From: Candidatus Accumulibacter similis
Lineage (GTDB): Bacteria > Pseudomonadota > Gammaproteobacteria > Burkholderiales > Rhodocyclaceae
Direction of reading: 5' to 3'
NCBI GenBank assembly: GCA_013347225.1
Contig: CP054595.1
Coordinates: forward strand, 62,001-126,000
Length of the DNA: 64,000 nt
Each line of letters starts with the position of its first letter. The stretch's first letter is position 1. The translations under genes and the position numbers were made by a program. The notes beneath the pieces were generated by a model. It was not told where the DNA came from. It was given only the letters and a program-made list of their open reading frames with translations, and ran no database searches. Positions 28,999-40,011 of the stretch are shown here, in pieces.

Positions 28999-30633
28999 AT
29001 GAGCATTGGCCCCACAGACCCCAGCAGCGAAGACACGTTCCCACCGGAGATCCTGCGCGAGGTTGCGAAGCGGCGGACCTTCGCCATCATTTCCCACCCT
29101 GACGCAGGCAAGACGACCTTGACCGAGAAATTGCTGCTCTTCGGAGGTGCGATCCAGCTCGCCGGGACGGTCAAGGGGCGCAAGAGCTCTCGCCATGCCA
29201 CCTCGGACTGGATGGAGGTCGAGAAACAACGCGGCATTTCCGTGACCAGCTCCGTCATGCAGTTCGAGTACAGCGGGCACACCATCAACCTGCTCGACAC
29301 GCCAGGGCACGAGGATTTTTCCGAAGACACCTACCGCGTCCTGACTGCCGTCGATGCCGCAGTGATGGTGATCGACGCCGCCAAAGGGGTCGAAGCACAG
29401 ACGGTCAAGCTGTTGAACGTATGCCGCATGCGCAGCACACCGATCATCACCTTCATCAACAAACTGGACCGGGAAGTTCGGGAACCCTTCGAGCTCCTGG
29501 CCGAGATCGAGTCCGTGCTGGGCATCGAGTGTGCGCCGATCACTTGGCCGATCGGCATGGGGAAGAGCTTTCGCGGCGTCTATCACCTGCTGAACGACCG
29601 CCTGCTCCACTTTGCGGCGGGCGAGGAGCGGCGCAGCGAATCGGAACGACTGGACGGCCTTGACAATCCACTCCTCGACGCCCAGTTTCCGGGGGAAGTC
29701 GGCCGGCTACGGGAGGACGTGGATCTGATACGGAGTGCCAGCAGCCCTTTTGACCTTGTCGGCTTTCTTGCCGGACGACAGTCGCCGGTATTCTTCGGAT
29801 CGGCGATCAACAATTTCGGGGTGCAGGAAGTTCTGCAGGCACTGCGCGACTGGGCGCCGCCACCACAGGAGCGAGACGGCGGCTGCCGTATGGTTCATCC
29901 CGGCGAAGCCGCCTTCAGCGGCTTCGTGTTCAAGATTCAGGCCAACATGGACCCGAAGCACCGGGATCGCATCGCTTTTTTCAGGGTTTGCTCGGGACGC
30001 TACACATCAGGAATGAAAGTCAGGCATATCCGCCTGAACCGCGAGATGAAACTGGCGAACGTGCTGACCTTCATGGCCAACGAACGCTTGCTGATGGACG
30101 ACGCAGTAGCCGGTGACATCATCGGCATCCACAATCACGGCAACCTGCACATTGGCGACTGCCTCAGCGAAGGCGAAGCACTGGGTTTCAAGGGCATCCC
30201 CTACTTCTCGCCCGAGCTCTTCCGGGCCGCGCGCCTGCGCGATCCGCTGAAGAGCAAGCAACTGCAGAAGGGCCTGCAGGAGTTGGGTGAAGAGGGAGCG
30301 ATCCAGGTCTTCGAAAGTGTGGCCAGTGGTTCGCTCCTGCTCGGAGCGGTAGGCAACCTGCAATTCGAGGTCGTCGCGCAGCGCCTGCAGACTGAATACA
30401 AGGTCGATGCCATATTCGAGTCGGCAGACGTCTACACCGCCCGTTGGCTCACCTTTCCGGACGACACAACGCGCCGCAGTTTCGAGCGTGAGCAGTCGCA
30501 GCGGATGGCGCGCGATGTCGATGGCAACCCGGTCTACCTGGCCAGCACGCGTTACAACCTTGAAGTGACGAGAGAGAAGTGGAGCAGCGTCGGCTTCCAC
30601 GACTCGCGTGAGCACGGACAGTTATTCACCTGA
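28999..30633 (+). CDS. prfC: Peptide chain release factor 3
   Basis: A 544-residue translational GTPase that recycles RF1/RF2. The G1 loop is [14 protein letters not shown] (about residues 26-39), G3 is [14 protein letters not shown] (about 98-111) and G4 is FINKLDRE (about 151-158), followed by the RF3-type domain 2/3 ([18 protein letters not shown]). The start is the ATG 28999. The open frame begins 21 bases earlier, but MSIGPTDP is the more typical start. A 5-codon mini-frame (ATGAAAGTTCCCCGATGA) overlaps the start. Full length for the family. Confidence 0.97.
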   Translation: MSIGPTDPSSEDTFPPEILREVAKRRTFAIISHPDAGKTTLTEKLLLFGGAIQLAGTVKGRKSSRHATSDWMEVEKQRGISVTSSVMQFEYSGHTINLLDTPGHEDFSEDTYRVLTAVDAAVMVIDAAKGVEAQTVKLLNVCRMRSTPIITFINKLDREVREPFELLAEIESVLGIECAPITWPIGMGKSFRGVYHLLNDRLLHFAAGEERRSESERLDGLDNPLLDAQFPGEVGRLREDVDLIRSASSPFDLVGFLAGRQSPVFFGSAINNFGVQEVLQALRDWAPPPQERDGGCRMVHPGEAAFSGFVFKIQANMDPKHRDRIAFFRVCSGRYTSGMKVRHIRLNREMKLANVLTFMANERLLMDDAVAGDIIGIHNHGNLHIGDCLSEGEALGFKGIPYFSPELFRAARLRDPLKSKQLQKGLQELGEEGAIQVFESVASGSLLLGAVGNLQFEVVAQRLQTEYKVDAIFESADVYTARWLTFPDDTTRRSFEREQSQRMARDVDGNPVYLASTRYNLEVTREKWSSVGFHDSREHGQLFT

Positions 30634-30797
30634 AGCAAAGCCGGGGAAAGGCGACACGTGGACAAACATAGGGCCGGGAGAAGATGTGGTGGCGTACAGC
30701 GGCGGTGTGCTTCTGGCGCGGCCCCTGCCGCTGCACTGGCAGGCAGCGGTCGATCGAGCTTCGCAGGGACCGGCAGAAGACCCGGAAAGTGCAGACG

Positions 30798-31466
30798 ATG
30801 ACACAGGCTCCCGTGGCGCCACCACCGCTCAGTTTTCTCGAGGCCCGGATTCTTGGGGTGCTGGTCGAGAAAGAGAAGACGACCCCCGACACCTATCCGC
30901 TGACACTGAACAGTCTTGCTGCCGGCTGCAACCAGAAGTCGGCCCGCGACCCGGCGATCAGCGCATCGGAAAGCGAGATTCAGGAGGCCCTCGAAGGCCT
31001 CCGTAGTAGACTCCTGATACTCGAAACCCATGGCGCCTCCGGTCGCGTCCTGCGTTATGCGCATAACCTGGGACGGGTATACGCGGTGCCCGCGGCCAGC
31101 GTCGCGCTGCTTGCCACGCTCGCCCTGCGCGGACCGCAGACGATCAGCGAACTCCGCGCCAACAGCGAGCGCCTCTATCGCTTCGACGACGGCTCATCGG
31201 TCGAGGCTTACCTGCAGGAACTGGCGACACGCCACACCGCCGCCTTGGTCGTCTGCCTGCCGAAGCAACCGGGCTCGCGCGAGCACCGCTGGGCACATCT
31301 GCTTTGCGGTGAACCCATGCTGCCAACCAGCCGCGCCAATGGAGAGATCGAGTCCGGCGAAGCGCCGAGCGACTTGGCAAGGAGGGTGGCCGGTCTCGAG
31401 CATGCGGTGGCCGAGCTGCGCACGGCGTTGCAGGCGCTGCTGGCCAGGGTCGACTTGCTGGAGTAG
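30798..31466 (+). CDS. yceH: YceH family protein (UPF0502/DUF480)
   Basis: A 222-residue protein of the DUF480 family. It has tandem winged-helix-like repeats, beginning LSFLEARILGVLVEKEKTTP (residues 11-30) followed by DTYPLTLNSL and CNQKSARDP. The second repeat has LATLALRGPQTISELR. The C-terminus is a coiled coil (LARRVAGLEHAVAELRTALQ). No biochemical function is established. The ATG at 30798 matches the family start. It lies 164 bases after prfC and converges on the NUDIX gene. Confidence 0.92.
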   Translation: MTQAPVAPPPLSFLEARILGVLVEKEKTTPDTYPLTLNSLAAGCNQKSARDPAISASESEIQEALEGLRSRLLILETHGASGRVLRYAHNLGRVYAVPAASVALLATLALRGPQTISELRANSERLYRFDDGSSVEAYLQELATRHTAALVVCLPKQPGSREHRWAHLLCGEPMLPTSRANGEIESGEAPSDLARRVAGLEHAVAELRTALQALLARVDLLE

Positions 31467-31695
31467 CCCGCGACAGGTACCTGATCTTCCTCTGCAGATC
31501 GTTCGCGAAAGGGCGCAGCTGTGGGGGTCCTCCCGGATTTCAGCTTCGCTGGCGGCGCCAAAGACACCCCGGGTGCAAGAGCCCGCCGCACGCCGGTCCG
31601 GTTGAGGGCAAGGGACTCCGGGAGGCCAGACAGATCCGTGGCACGCTACTGCCGCTGCCCGCACCCCAGCGACCGCTCTACGCCACCCAGGGCTA

Positions 31696-32256
31696 CTACC
31701 AGCCGGCTCGCTGGACCTTCTCGGCCCAGAACAACGCCGCGATCGTCTTGGCGTCGGTGATGGCCCCACTCTTCACCGACGTCAGAGCATCCCCCAGCGG
31801 CAGACTCAAGACATCCAGGAACTCGTTGCTGTCCGGCTTCTGTTCGGCCTCACGGGTCAGACCTCGCGCGAGATAGATCTCGATTCGCTCGTCCGAATAG
31901 CCAACGCAGGGGTGCATGACCCCGAGATGACGCCAGGAGCTTGCGCGGTATCCGGTTTCCTCGAGCAACTCACGCCGGCCGGTGACCAGGAGTTCCTCGC
32001 CGGGGTCGATCTTGCCCGCCGGCAGCTCAAGAAACGGGCGGCGCAGCGGATAACGATATTGCCGGACAAAGAGCAGCCGGTCGTCCTCGAGTTCGGCGAT
32101 GACCACCACAGCCCCCTGGTGTCGCACGTACTCGCGCAGGCACTCGTTGCCATCGGGTAGCTGGACCCGGTCGCGACGCACATCGAGAAGCCTGCCGTTG
32201 AATACCTGTGTAGTCTCGAGCTGCCGTTCGGTGAGATGGCTGTACTCTTCTTCCAT
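31696..32256 (-). CDS. nudF: NUDIX hydrolase, ADP-ribose pyrophosphatase type
   Basis: A 186-residue NUDIX enzyme. The box GKIDPGEELLVTGRRELLEETGYRA (about residues 82-106) contains the REx2-3EE core that binds metal. ELPAGKIDPGEE and the conserved proline-containing region after the box (HPCVGYSDERIEIYLA) are typical for ADP-ribose pyrophosphatases. It should hydrolyse ADP-ribose or related sugar nucleotides. It follows nuoN by 64 bases on the same strand and is the last gene of the nuo transcript. The DUF2818 gene that often separates nuoN and a NUDIX gene in Betaproteobacteria is not seen here. Confidence 0.88.
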   Translation of the reverse strand: MEEEYSHLTERQLETTQVFNGRLLDVRRDRVQLPDGNECLREYVRHQGAVVVIAELEDDRLLFVRQYRYPLRRPFLELPAGKIDPGEELLVTGRRELLEETGYRASSWRHLGVMHPCVGYSDERIEIYLARGLTREAEQKPDSNEFLDVLSLPLGDALTSVKSGAITDAKTIAALFWAEKVQRAGW

Positions 32257-32320
32257 GGAAAGGCTCCCGACAAGAACGCCCCGACGTTGCGGAGCGTTGC
32301 GGTCAGATGGCTGCCGGCAA

Positions 32321-33808
32321 TCAGAGAGAACGCAACAGCGAGAACGCGCAGAGCGACATCAGGACCTGCGGGAAAATGCCCAGCAAGGCGACCGCCAGCC
32401 CGTTCGCCGACATCAGGATCTTCACGTCCAGCGGCGCCTCGATCGGGTTCATGTTGGCCGGTGGGTCAAAATACATGAGCTTGACCACGCGCAGGTAGTA
32501 GAAGCAGCCGATCAGCGAGAAGGCGACGGCGACAATCGCCAGCCAGAGATGACCGGCGGCGACGACCGCCTGCAGAACCGAGAACTTGGCAAAGAAGCCG
32601 ACGAAGAAAGGGATCCCGGCCATCGAGAACATCATCATCATCATGACGCCCGCGAACCATGGGCTGCGTTGGTTGAGCCCCTTGAAATCATCGAGTTCGT
32701 CCGACTCGAGGCCACCGCGGGCAAGCAGAAGGATCATGCCAAACGTGCCGGCACTGGTCAGGACGTAGGTGATGACGTAGAACATCGCCGAACTGTAGGC
32801 ATTGAGAGCGAAGCGGGCGTCGCCACCGACGACGCCGGTGACGATACCGAGCAGCATGAAGCCCATGTGGGAGATCGCCGAGTAGGCGAGCATGCGTTTG
32901 AGGTTGCTCTGGGCGATCGCGGCGATGTTGCCGATGGCCATCGACAGCACCGAGAGGATGATCAGCATCGCCTGCCAATCCTGCGAAACGACGATCAGGC
33001 CGTTAACCAGCAATCGCATGACCATGGCGAAGGCGGCCAGTTTCGGAGCGGTTGCGATGAACAGCGTGACCGCCGTCGGTGCGCCATGATAGACGTCGGG
33101 TATCCACATGTGGAATGGAACGACGCCAAGCTTGAACGCCAGGCCGGCGACGAGAAACACAAGCCCGAAGACGAGAATCCCCTTGTCGAACTGGCCCATG
33201 TAAAGGCGCTCGGCAATCGCCGGGATCTCCAGCGTACCGGTCGCACCGTAGATCATGGACATGCCGTAAAGCAGCAGGCCAGAGGCCAGTGCCCCGAGCA
33301 CGAAATACTTCATCGCGGCTTCGGTTGCTGGAACGGAGTCGCGGTTCATCGCCACCATCGCGTACAGCGATAGCGAGAGCAATTCCAGGCCGATATAGAC
33401 CGTCACCAGATGGCTGGCAGAGATCATCACCATCATGCCGAGGGTGGCAAACAGCGCCAGCGAGTAGTATTCGCCTCGTGCCATCTGCGGCCGTTCTAGA
33501 ATGTAGCCGCGCGAGTAGAACAGGATGACGATCACCGTGAGGTATAGGAGAAGCTTCAGCAGATCGGCCATCAGGTCGCCGACGTACATGTTGCTGAAAG
33601 TGTAGGCCGTCTCACCGGAACTGCTGGCGAAGGTGATTACGGCCACGCCGATCAGCGTCAACTGGGTGGCGACGAAGGTCAGCGTCCGCTTCTGGTCCTT
33701 GACCAGCAGATCACCGACAAGGATCAGGCAGGCCATCAACAACATGAAGATCTCCGCGCTCGCAAGGCGGAGGTCCGGAACCTGGAATTGCATTTCGGCA
33801 AGAGTCAT
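32321..33808 (-). CDS. nuoN: NADH-quinone oxidoreductase subunit N
   Basis: An approximately 495-residue antiporter-like membrane subunit of complex I with about 14 helices. Key features are the conserved glutamate in [15 protein letters not shown] and lysine-bearing regions including [17 protein letters not shown] 33808 is chosen; TTG 33820 is also in frame directly after the nuoM stop. It forms part of the proton-pumping membrane arm with NuoL and NuoM, and is last of the nuo genes, followed by the NUDIX gene. Confidence 0.96.
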   Translation of the reverse strand: MTLAEMQFQVPDLRLASAEIFMLLMACLILVGDLLVKDQKRTLTFVATQLTLIGVAVITFASSSGETAYTFSNMYVGDLMADLLKLLLYLTVIVILFYSRGYILERPQMARGEYYSLALFATLGMMVMISASHLVTVYIGLELLSLSLYAMVAMNRDSVPATEAAMKYFVLGALASGLLLYGMSMIYGATGTLEIPAIAERLYMGQFDKGILVFGLVFLVAGLAFKLGVVPFHMWIPDVYHGAPTAVTLFIATAPKLAAFAMVMRLLVNGLIVVSQDWQAMLIILSVLSMAIGNIAAIAQSNLKRMLAYSAISHMGFMLLGIVTGVVGGDARFALNAYSSAMFYVITYVLTSAGTFGMILLLARGGLESDELDDFKGLNQRSPWFAGVMMMMMFSMAGIPFFVGFFAKFSVLQAVVAAGHLWLAIVAVAFSLIGCFYYLRVVKLMYFDPPANMNPIEAPLDVKILMSANGLAVALLGIFPQVLMSLCAFSLLRSL

Positions 33809-33820
33809 AGCGGCTACCAA

Positions 33821-35305
33821 TTATTGGATCTTGCTGAGGGCGACGTGACGCAGCAACTCATCCACCGAGCTGTGCATGACTTCCGTAAACGGCTGCGGAT
33901 AGAGTCCCATACCCAATGCGCCAATGGCGAAGAGGACAAAAACGAGAAACTCGCGGCCATTGATGTCGCTGAGTTCAGCGACATGATGATTCGCGACGTT
34001 GCCAAAAACCACTCGCTTGTACATCCAGAGGGTATACGCAGCACCGACGATCATGGTCGAGGCCGCTGCGAAAGCCACCCAGAAGTTGTGTTCGACCGCA
34101 GCCAGGATGACCATGAATTCGCCGACGAAACCGGAGGTCGCCGGCAGGCCCGCGTTGGCCATGGCGAAAAGCATGAAGAAGGCGGCAAACTTGGGCATCG
34201 TATTGACCACACCACCATAATCCGCGATCAGCCGCGAGTGTGCGCGGTCATACATGACGCCAATCGAGAAAAACATCGCGCCCGAGACGAAACCGTGCGA
34301 AATCATCTGGACCAGAGCCCCCTCGACACCCAGCGGGCTGAAGATGAAGAAGCCCAGCGTCACGAAACCCATGTGCGCGATCGACGAGTAGGCCACCAGT
34401 TTCTTCATGTCCTCCTGAACGAGGGCGACGAAGCCGATATAGATGATCGCGATCAGCGACAGCGCGACGAGCAGTCCGGCGAGTTCATGCGAGGCATCGG
34501 GAGCGATCGGCAGCGAAAAGCGCAGGAATCCGTAGGCACCAAGCTTCAGCGCGATCGCTGCCAGAACGATCGACCCTCCGGTCGGCGCTTCGACGTGCGC
34601 GTCCGGCAACCAAGTATGGACCGGCCACATCGGAACCTTGACGGCGAAGGCAACCAGGAAGGCAAGGAACAGCCAAGTCTGTGCGGTCAAGCCGATCGGC
34701 ATCCGGTGCCAATCGAGAATCGAGAAACTGCCGCCCGAGGAGATGAACAGGTACAGCAGTGCAATCAGGAAGAGCAAGGATCCAAACAGGGTGAAGAGAA
34801 AGAACTTGAATGCCGCGTAGACGCGATTCGGGCCGCCCCAGATGCCAATGATCAGATACAACGGAATCAGCGATGCCTCGAAAAAGACGTAGAAAAGGAC
34901 GCCGTCAAGGGCTGAGAAGATGCCGTTCAGCAAACCCGACATGATCAGGAAGCCCGCGTTGTACTGCGCCACCTTGCTGTCAATCACCTGCCAGCCGGCC
35001 AGTATCACGGTTACGGTGATGAAACTGTTGAGGATGACGAAGAGCATCGAGATCCCGTCGACACCGAGATGGTAGTTGACATTGAAACGTGGAATCCAGG
35101 GCTTCAACTCGACGAACTGCATCGCCGGCGTCTGCAGATCAAAGCCAGTGTAGAGCGGAATCGTCACCAACAGCCCGGCAACGGCACCAAGCAGCGAGAG
35201 TGCTCGTGCCAGCGGAGCGTTGCGATCAGAGCCCGTCGCCAGAACAACCAGACCGGCGAGGATCGGAACCCAGATGGCAAGAGAGAGAAGCGGCGTGCCT
35301 GACAT
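33821..35305 (-). CDS. nuoM: NADH-quinone oxidoreductase subunit M
   Basis: A 494-residue antiporter-like subunit of complex I. It begins MSGTPLLSLAIWVPILAGLV and has VLFYVFFEASLIPLYLIIGIWG (helix 5 with the essential glutamate). FLAFLVAFAVKVPMWPVHTWLPDAHVEAP carries the helix-7 lysine, and KKLVAYSSIAHMGF follows. It lies between nuoL and nuoN with gaps of 23 and about 12 bases. Full length. Confidence 0.97.
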   Translation of the reverse strand: MSGTPLLSLAIWVPILAGLVVLATGSDRNAPLARALSLLGAVAGLLVTIPLYTGFDLQTPAMQFVELKPWIPRFNVNYHLGVDGISMLFVILNSFITVTVILAGWQVIDSKVAQYNAGFLIMSGLLNGIFSALDGVLFYVFFEASLIPLYLIIGIWGGPNRVYAAFKFFLFTLFGSLLFLIALLYLFISSGGSFSILDWHRMPIGLTAQTWLFLAFLVAFAVKVPMWPVHTWLPDAHVEAPTGGSIVLAAIALKLGAYGFLRFSLPIAPDASHELAGLLVALSLIAIIYIGFVALVQEDMKKLVAYSSIAHMGFVTLGFFIFSPLGVEGALVQMISHGFVSGAMFFSIGVMYDRAHSRLIADYGGVVNTMPKFAAFFMLFAMANAGLPATSGFVGEFMVILAAVEHNFWVAFAAASTMIVGAAYTLWMYKRVVFGNVANHHVAELSDINGREFLVFVLFAIGALGMGLYPQPFTEVMHSSVDELLRHVALSKIQ

Positions 35306-35328
35306 ATCGTTCCCAGTCTTTCTCTAGC

Positions 35329-37425
35329 TCAGGCGCGCGTGACCCACAGGGTCATCAAGACGAACACGCCGATAATCATCGTAAATGCGTAGTGGTAAAT
35401 GTGACCGCTCTGGAACAGGCGAACGATGGTTGCAAACCAGCCGACGAAGTGTGCGGAACCATTGACGATGATGCCGTCGATCAGACCCGCATCGCCACCT
35501 TTCCACAAGCCGCGACCGAGCAGCCGCGCCCCACCGGCAAAGAACGTCTCGTTGAACCGGTCAAAGTAGTACTTGTTGTCAAGCAGGGTGTATAGCCAGC
35601 CAGCCCGCTCCTTGATGGCTGCGGGAATGTCCGGACGCTTGAGGTAGAAGAACCACGACAGTCCGACACCCAGAGCAGCCAGCCAGAAGACGGCGGTCGT
35701 GAAGGCGTGGGTGGCCATGGCGAAGGCATCATGGAAGTGATGCCCGAGTTCCTTCATCACCGGATGCGCAGTCGCATCGACGAAAATCGAGGCCTTGAAG
35801 TAGTCGCCGAACAACATCGGCTCGATCGCGACGTAACCAATGATCACCGACGGAACCGCCAGCAGAATCAGGGGCAGGGTGACCACCCACGGCGTCTCGT
35901 GGGGTTTCTCGCCCGCGGCAAGGCCATGATGGTGCGCATCGTGTGCATCGTCGGCGTGGTGTCCGTGGTCGTCGCCGTGCCCGCCGCCAGAACCAGCGTG
36001 TGTTCCTTCCTTCGCCAGCGAAGAATGGGCGGCGTGGCCATGCGGGTCTGCCGCCTTGCCGAAGCGCTCTTCACCGTGGAACACCAGGAAGTACATCCGG
36101 AACGAGTAGAAGGCGGTGACGAACACCCCTGCCATCACCGCGAAATACGCGAAGCCAGCACCAGGAATGTGGGACATGGCAACCGCTTCGATGATCGAAT
36201 CCTTCGAGTAGAAACCGGCAAAGAAGGGCGTGCCGATCAGTGCCAGCGAACCGATCAACGATGTGATCCATGTGATGGGCATATAGCGGCGCAGCCCCCC
36301 CATGTTGCGAATGTCCTGGTCGTGATGCATGCCGATGATCACCGAACCAGCAGCAAGGAACAGCAGGGCCTTGAAGAAGGCATGCGTCATCAGGTGGAAG
36401 ATCGCCACCGAATACGCCGATGCACCCAGGGCAACGGTCATGTAGCCAAGCTGTGACAGCGTCGAATAGGCGACAACCCGCTTGATATCGTTCTGGATGA
36501 TCCCGAGGAAGCCCATGAACAGAGCGGTGACCGCTCCGATGACGATGACGAAGGAAAGCGCCGTGTCGGAAAGCTCGAACAACGGCGACATCCGCGCCAC
36601 CATGAAAATGCCGGCCGTGACCATGGTCGCCGCGTGGATCAGGGCAGAGATCGGCGTCGGACCTTCCATTGAATCGGGCAGCCAAACGTGCAGGGGAACC
36701 TGCGCCGACTTGCCCATGGCGCCGACAAACAGCAGGATGCAGGTCGCCGTCATCAGGGCGACCCCTTCGCCTTGGCCGAAAAGCTTCAGCGTCGTGCCGG
36801 CGAGTTCAGGTGCCTTGGCAAAAACGGCCGCATAGTCGAGCGTCCCGAAATGGGCAAGCACCAGGCCGATGCCGAGGATGAAACCGAAGTCCCCGACGCG
36901 ATTGACCAGAAAGGCCTTGAGGTTGGCAAAGATCGCCGTCGGCCGTGTGTACCAGAAGCCAATCAGCAGGTAGGACACCAGACCGACTGCCTCCCAGCCG
37001 AAGAAAAGCTGCATGAAGTTGTTGCTCATCACGAGCATCAACATCGAGAAGGTAAACAGTGAGATATAACTGAAGAACCGGTTGTAGCCGGGATCGTCCT
37101 GCATGTAACCGATGGTGTAGATGTGCACCATCAGCGACACGAACGTGACCACCATCATCATCGTCACGGTCAGCTGGTCGATCAGGAAACCGACTTCAAA
37201 GCGATAGTTGCCGGAGGTCAGCCACTGGTACACCGGGCCGTTGTAGGTGTTCCCGGCCATCACATCCTGGAAGATCAAAAAAGAAGCAAGGCAGCTGATT
37301 GCCACGCCGGCGATGGTAACCGTGTGAGCCACCCAGCGCGGGATGACGCGACAGAACAGACCGGCGATGATCGCACCGACCAGCGGCGCGAGGGGAACCA
37401 GCAGGTAAAGCTTTTGCATTTCCAT
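35329..37425 (-). CDS. nuoL: NADH-quinone oxidoreductase subunit L
   Basis: An approximately 698-residue antiporter-like subunit with about 15 membrane helices and the C-terminal lateral amphipathic helix. Motifs: FFGWEAVGLVSYLLIGFW with the catalytic glutamate, AMGKSAQVPLHVWLPDSMEGPTP with the lysine, and AYSTLSQLGYM. Between about residues 460 and 505 is a cytoplasmic or periplasmic loop very rich in histidine and aspartate (HGDDHGHHADDAHDAHHHG). The ATG 37425 is preferred; TTG 37431 overlaps the nuoK stop. Confidence 0.96.
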   Translation of the reverse strand: MEMQKLYLLVPLAPLVGAIIAGLFCRVIPRWVAHTVTIAGVAISCLASFLIFQDVMAGNTYNGPVYQWLTSGNYRFEVGFLIDQLTVTMMMVVTFVSLMVHIYTIGYMQDDPGYNRFFSYISLFTFSMLMLVMSNNFMQLFFGWEAVGLVSYLLIGFWYTRPTAIFANLKAFLVNRVGDFGFILGIGLVLAHFGTLDYAAVFAKAPELAGTTLKLFGQGEGVALMTATCILLFVGAMGKSAQVPLHVWLPDSMEGPTPISALIHAATMVTAGIFMVARMSPLFELSDTALSFVIVIGAVTALFMGFLGIIQNDIKRVVAYSTLSQLGYMTVALGASAYSVAIFHLMTHAFFKALLFLAAGSVIIGMHHDQDIRNMGGLRRYMPITWITSLIGSLALIGTPFFAGFYSKDSIIEAVAMSHIPGAGFAYFAVMAGVFVTAFYSFRMYFLVFHGEERFGKAADPHGHAAHSSLAKEGTHAGSGGGHGDDHGHHADDAHDAHHHGLAAGEKPHETPWVVTLPLILLAVPSVIIGYVAIEPMLFGDYFKASIFVDATAHPVMKELGHHFHDAFAMATHAFTTAVFWLAALGVGLSWFFYLKRPDIPAAIKERAGWLYTLLDNKYYFDRFNETFFAGGARLLGRGLWKGGDAGLIDGIIVNGSAHFVGWFATIVRLFQSGHIYHYAFTMIIGVFVLMTLWVTRA

Positions 37426-37427
37426 GT

Positions 37428-37733
37428 TCAACCCTTCAGGCTGTCCAGATCATCCACGTGGATGGTCTTCAGGTTGCGGAACAGCACCACGAGAATCGCC
37501 AGCCCGATCGCCGCCTCGGCAGCGGCCACCGTGAGGATGAAAAAGACGAATACCTGTCCGGCCAGATCCTGGAGGTAATGGGAAAAGGCGATGAAGTTCA
37601 TGTTTACCGCCAGCAGCATCAACTCGATCGACATCATGATGATGATCAGATTCTTGCGGTTGAGGAAGATGCCGACGACGCTGATCGCGAACAGGATCGC
37701 GCCCAGGATCAAAAAGTGGGACAGTGTAAGCAA
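37428..37733 (-). CDS. nuoK: NADH-quinone oxidoreductase subunit K (TTG start)
   Basis: A 101-residue membrane subunit of complex I with three helices. It carries the two conserved glutamates in [17 protein letters not shown] and [15 protein letters not shown]. The start is a TTG at 37733 with GGGAGG about 4-9 bases upstream. This gives the standard length of 101 residues and the start M-L-T-L-S-H-F. The open frame back to 37781 would add 16 non-family residues. It overlaps the start region of nuoL by a few bases. Confidence 0.95.
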   Translation of the reverse strand: MLTLSHFLILGAILFAISVVGIFLNRKNLIIIMMSIELMLLAVNMNFIAFSHYLQDLAGQVFVFFILTVAAAEAAIGLAILVVLFRNLKTIHVDDLDSLKG

Positions 37734-37844
37734 GGTACCTCCCTGATTCCTTCTGCATGAGGTGGGGCCGCTCGCCGCCACCTGATCTCGTTCTGTAGTG
37801 CTCTTCTTATCTACCCGGCACTGCCCGCAGCGCGACGGCTCAGC

Positions 37845-38447
37845 TCAATCCTTTTTCTCTGCTGGCATTTGCAGTACCCGATAACGGTCCCTGGCCTTCA
37901 CGAAGACCTGTTGCGAAGGACTGACTGCCTTGCTCTGCCGCCTCTCGCGCTGGGTCAGCGCAACCGCGGCAACGATCCCGACGAGCAGGATCACCGACGC
38001 CAGTTCGAAGGGATAGACGTAGTCCGTGAACAGCAGACGCCCCACTGCCTGTACGTTGCTATGATCTGCGCTCGTCTGTGGCACCTCGGCCTCGAGCAAT
38101 CCGAGATAGCTTCCGCCGAGGACCAACCCCATCTCGGCCACCATCAGCAAGGCGATGATCGAACCGAGTGGGAGATAGCTCCAGAAGCCCTCACGCAGGC
38201 GGTCGAGATTGATGTCCAGCATCATGACGACGAAAAGGAACAGGACCATCACCGCACCGACGTAAATCAGCACCAGCGCAATGGCGAGAAACTCCGCCTG
38301 CAGCAACATCCAGATGCCGCTCGCCGTGAAAAAGGCAAGAACGAGAAACAGCGCCGCATGTACCGGGTTGCGCGAGGTGATCACGCGCAGTCCGGCGATG
38401 ACGAGAATCGCCGAAAGAAAGTAGAAAACGAAGGTCCGGAATTCCAT
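37845..38447 (-). CDS. nuoJ: NADH-quinone oxidoreductase subunit J
   Basis: A 200-residue five-helix membrane subunit of complex I. It starts MEFRTFVFYFLSAILVIAGL and has NPVHAALFLVLAFFTASGIW. The third helix VLIYVGAVMVLFLFVVMMLD contains the pi-bulge region linked to proton pumping. A basic 45-residue tail follows the last helix. It is 12 bases after nuoI. A 111-base gap separates it from nuoK. Confidence 0.96.
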   Translation of the reverse strand: MEFRTFVFYFLSAILVIAGLRVITSRNPVHAALFLVLAFFTASGIWMLLQAEFLAIALVLIYVGAVMVLFLFVVMMLDINLDRLREGFWSYLPLGSIIALLMVAEMGLVLGGSYLGLLEAEVPQTSADHSNVQAVGRLLFTDYVYPFELASVILLVGIVAAVALTQRERRQSKAVSPSQQVFVKARDRYRVLQMPAEKKD

Positions 38448-38459
38448 CGCGTCGCCCTG

Positions 38460-38948
38460 TCAACGATATTTCGAGTCGAGTTCGCGGTCGGCAGCGATCT
38501 GCGCTTCGTAGCGGTCACCGTTCGCCAGCAGCATTGGTTTGGTGTAGTAGAGATCGCCACGTGTCTCCCCGTGGTACTCGTAGATGCGCGTCTCGACGAT
38601 CGCGTCGACCGGACAGGCCTCCTCGCAGAAGCCGCAGAAGATGCACTTGGTGAGATCAATGTCGTAACGCGTTGTCCGGCGCGAGCCATCCGCACGCTGA
38701 TCCGATTCGATGGTGATCGCCAACGCCGGACAAACCGCTTCGCACAGCTTGCAGGCGATGCAGCGCTCCTCGCCATTGGGATACCGCCGCAGCGCGTGCA
38801 GACCCCGGAAGCGGAAACTCTGCGGCGTCTTCTCCTCCGGGTACTGGACGGTGATCTTGCGGGCGAACATGTAGCGGCCGGTCACCGACAGCCCCTTGAT
38901 TAGTTCCTTGAGCAGGAGGCTGTTGAAAACGTCCTTCATCGAACCCAT
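38460..38948 (-). CDS. nuoI: NADH-quinone oxidoreductase subunit I (2x[4Fe-4S])
   Basis: A 162-residue TYKY-type subunit that carries electrons between the peripheral and membrane arms. Two tetranuclear cluster motifs are visible: [12 protein letters not shown] (about residues 63-74) and [12 protein letters not shown] (about 102-113). The N-terminal amphipathic helix ([17 protein letters not shown]) docks it to NuoH. It starts 10 bases after nuoH. Confidence 0.97.
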   Translation of the reverse strand: MGSMKDVFNSLLLKELIKGLSVTGRYMFARKITVQYPEEKTPQSFRFRGLHALRRYPNGEERCIACKLCEAVCPALAITIESDQRADGSRRTTRYDIDLTKCIFCGFCEEACPVDAIVETRIYEYHGETRGDLYYTKPMLLANGDRYEAQIAADRELDSKYR

Positions 38949-38958
38949 GGCGAGCCTC

Positions 38959-40011
38959 TCACTTCCAGATATTCAGGGGCGACATCATCCAGCAGCCGAC
39001 AACGACCAGCCAGATCAGGCAGAGCGGAATGAAAACCTTCCAGCCGAGACGCATGACCTGGTCGTAGCGATAGCGTGGAAAGGTGGCGCGAATCCAGAGG
39101 AATATGAAAAGGATGGCGGAAATCTTCAGGAACAGCCAGAGAATGCCATCGGGCAGGAAACCCACCGGGGACAACCACCCCCCCAGAAAGAGAATCGATG
39201 TCAGGGTCGACACCAGGATCATGTTCGCGTATTCGGCAAGGAAGAAGACGGCAAAGGCCATTCCCGAATACTCGACGTGGAAGCCGACGATCTCGGACTC
39301 ACCTTCCGCCAGATCGAAGGGGGCGCGATTGGTCTCGGCGACGATCGAGACCAGGTAAACGACGAACATCGGCAGCAGCGGCAACCAGTTCCAAGACAGG
39401 AAGGCAAGACCCTTTTCGGCGAAATATCCCTGCCCCTGCCCGCGAACGATGTCGCCGAGGTTGAGACTGTTCGACACCATCAGCACCACGACCAGAGCCA
39501 GACCCATCGCCACTTCATAGGAGATCATCTGCGCCGCCGAGCGCATGCCGCCGAGAAAGGCGTACTTCGAATTCGAGGCCCAGCCCGAGAGGATGATTCC
39601 GTAGACGCCGATCGACGTGATCGACATGATGTAGAGCAGACTCGCGTTGACGTTTGCCAGCACCAAGGTCTCGCTGAAGGGGATCACCGCCCACGCGGCC
39701 AGCGCCGGTGCGAAGGCGAACATAGGCGCGAGCAGGAAGACCGATTTGTCGCAACCGGTCGGAATTACCACTTCCTTCAGCAGCAGCTTGAGGCCGTCGG
39801 CAATCGGCTGGATCAGGCCCCACGGACCAACCCGGTTCGGACCGATGCGGACCTGCATCCAGCCAATGATCTTGCGTTCCCAGAAAGTCAGGTAGGCAAC
39901 GGCGAGCAGCAACGGCGCAATGATCAGAACAATCTTGAGCAACGTCCATACGAGCGGAAAGACCGACCCGAAAAGACCTTGCAGAAACCCTTGCAGCGCA
40001 TCGACCATCAT
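38959..40011 (-). CDS. nuoH: NADH-quinone oxidoreductase subunit H
   Basis: A 350-residue membrane subunit that forms much of the quinone chamber. It has the signature [25 protein letters not shown] (about residues 40-64), and [21 protein letters not shown] (about 229-249) near the quinone pathway. About eight helices are predicted. Its ATG overlaps the nuoG stop by 4 bases. The last two helices end in MSPLNIWK. Confidence 0.97.
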   Translation of the reverse strand: MMVDALQGFLQGLFGSVFPLVWTLLKIVLIIAPLLLAVAYLTFWERKIIGWMQVRIGPNRVGPWGLIQPIADGLKLLLKEVVIPTGCDKSVFLLAPMFAFAPALAAWAVIPFSETLVLANVNASLLYIMSITSIGVYGIILSGWASNSKYAFLGGMRSAAQMISYEVAMGLALVVVLMVSNSLNLGDIVRGQGQGYFAEKGLAFLSWNWLPLLPMFVVYLVSIVAETNRAPFDLAEGESEIVGFHVEYSGMAFAVFFLAEYANMILVSTLTSILFLGGWLSPVGFLPDGILWLFLKISAILFIFLWIRATFPRYRYDQVMRLGWKVFIPLCLIWLVVVGCWMMSPLNIWK

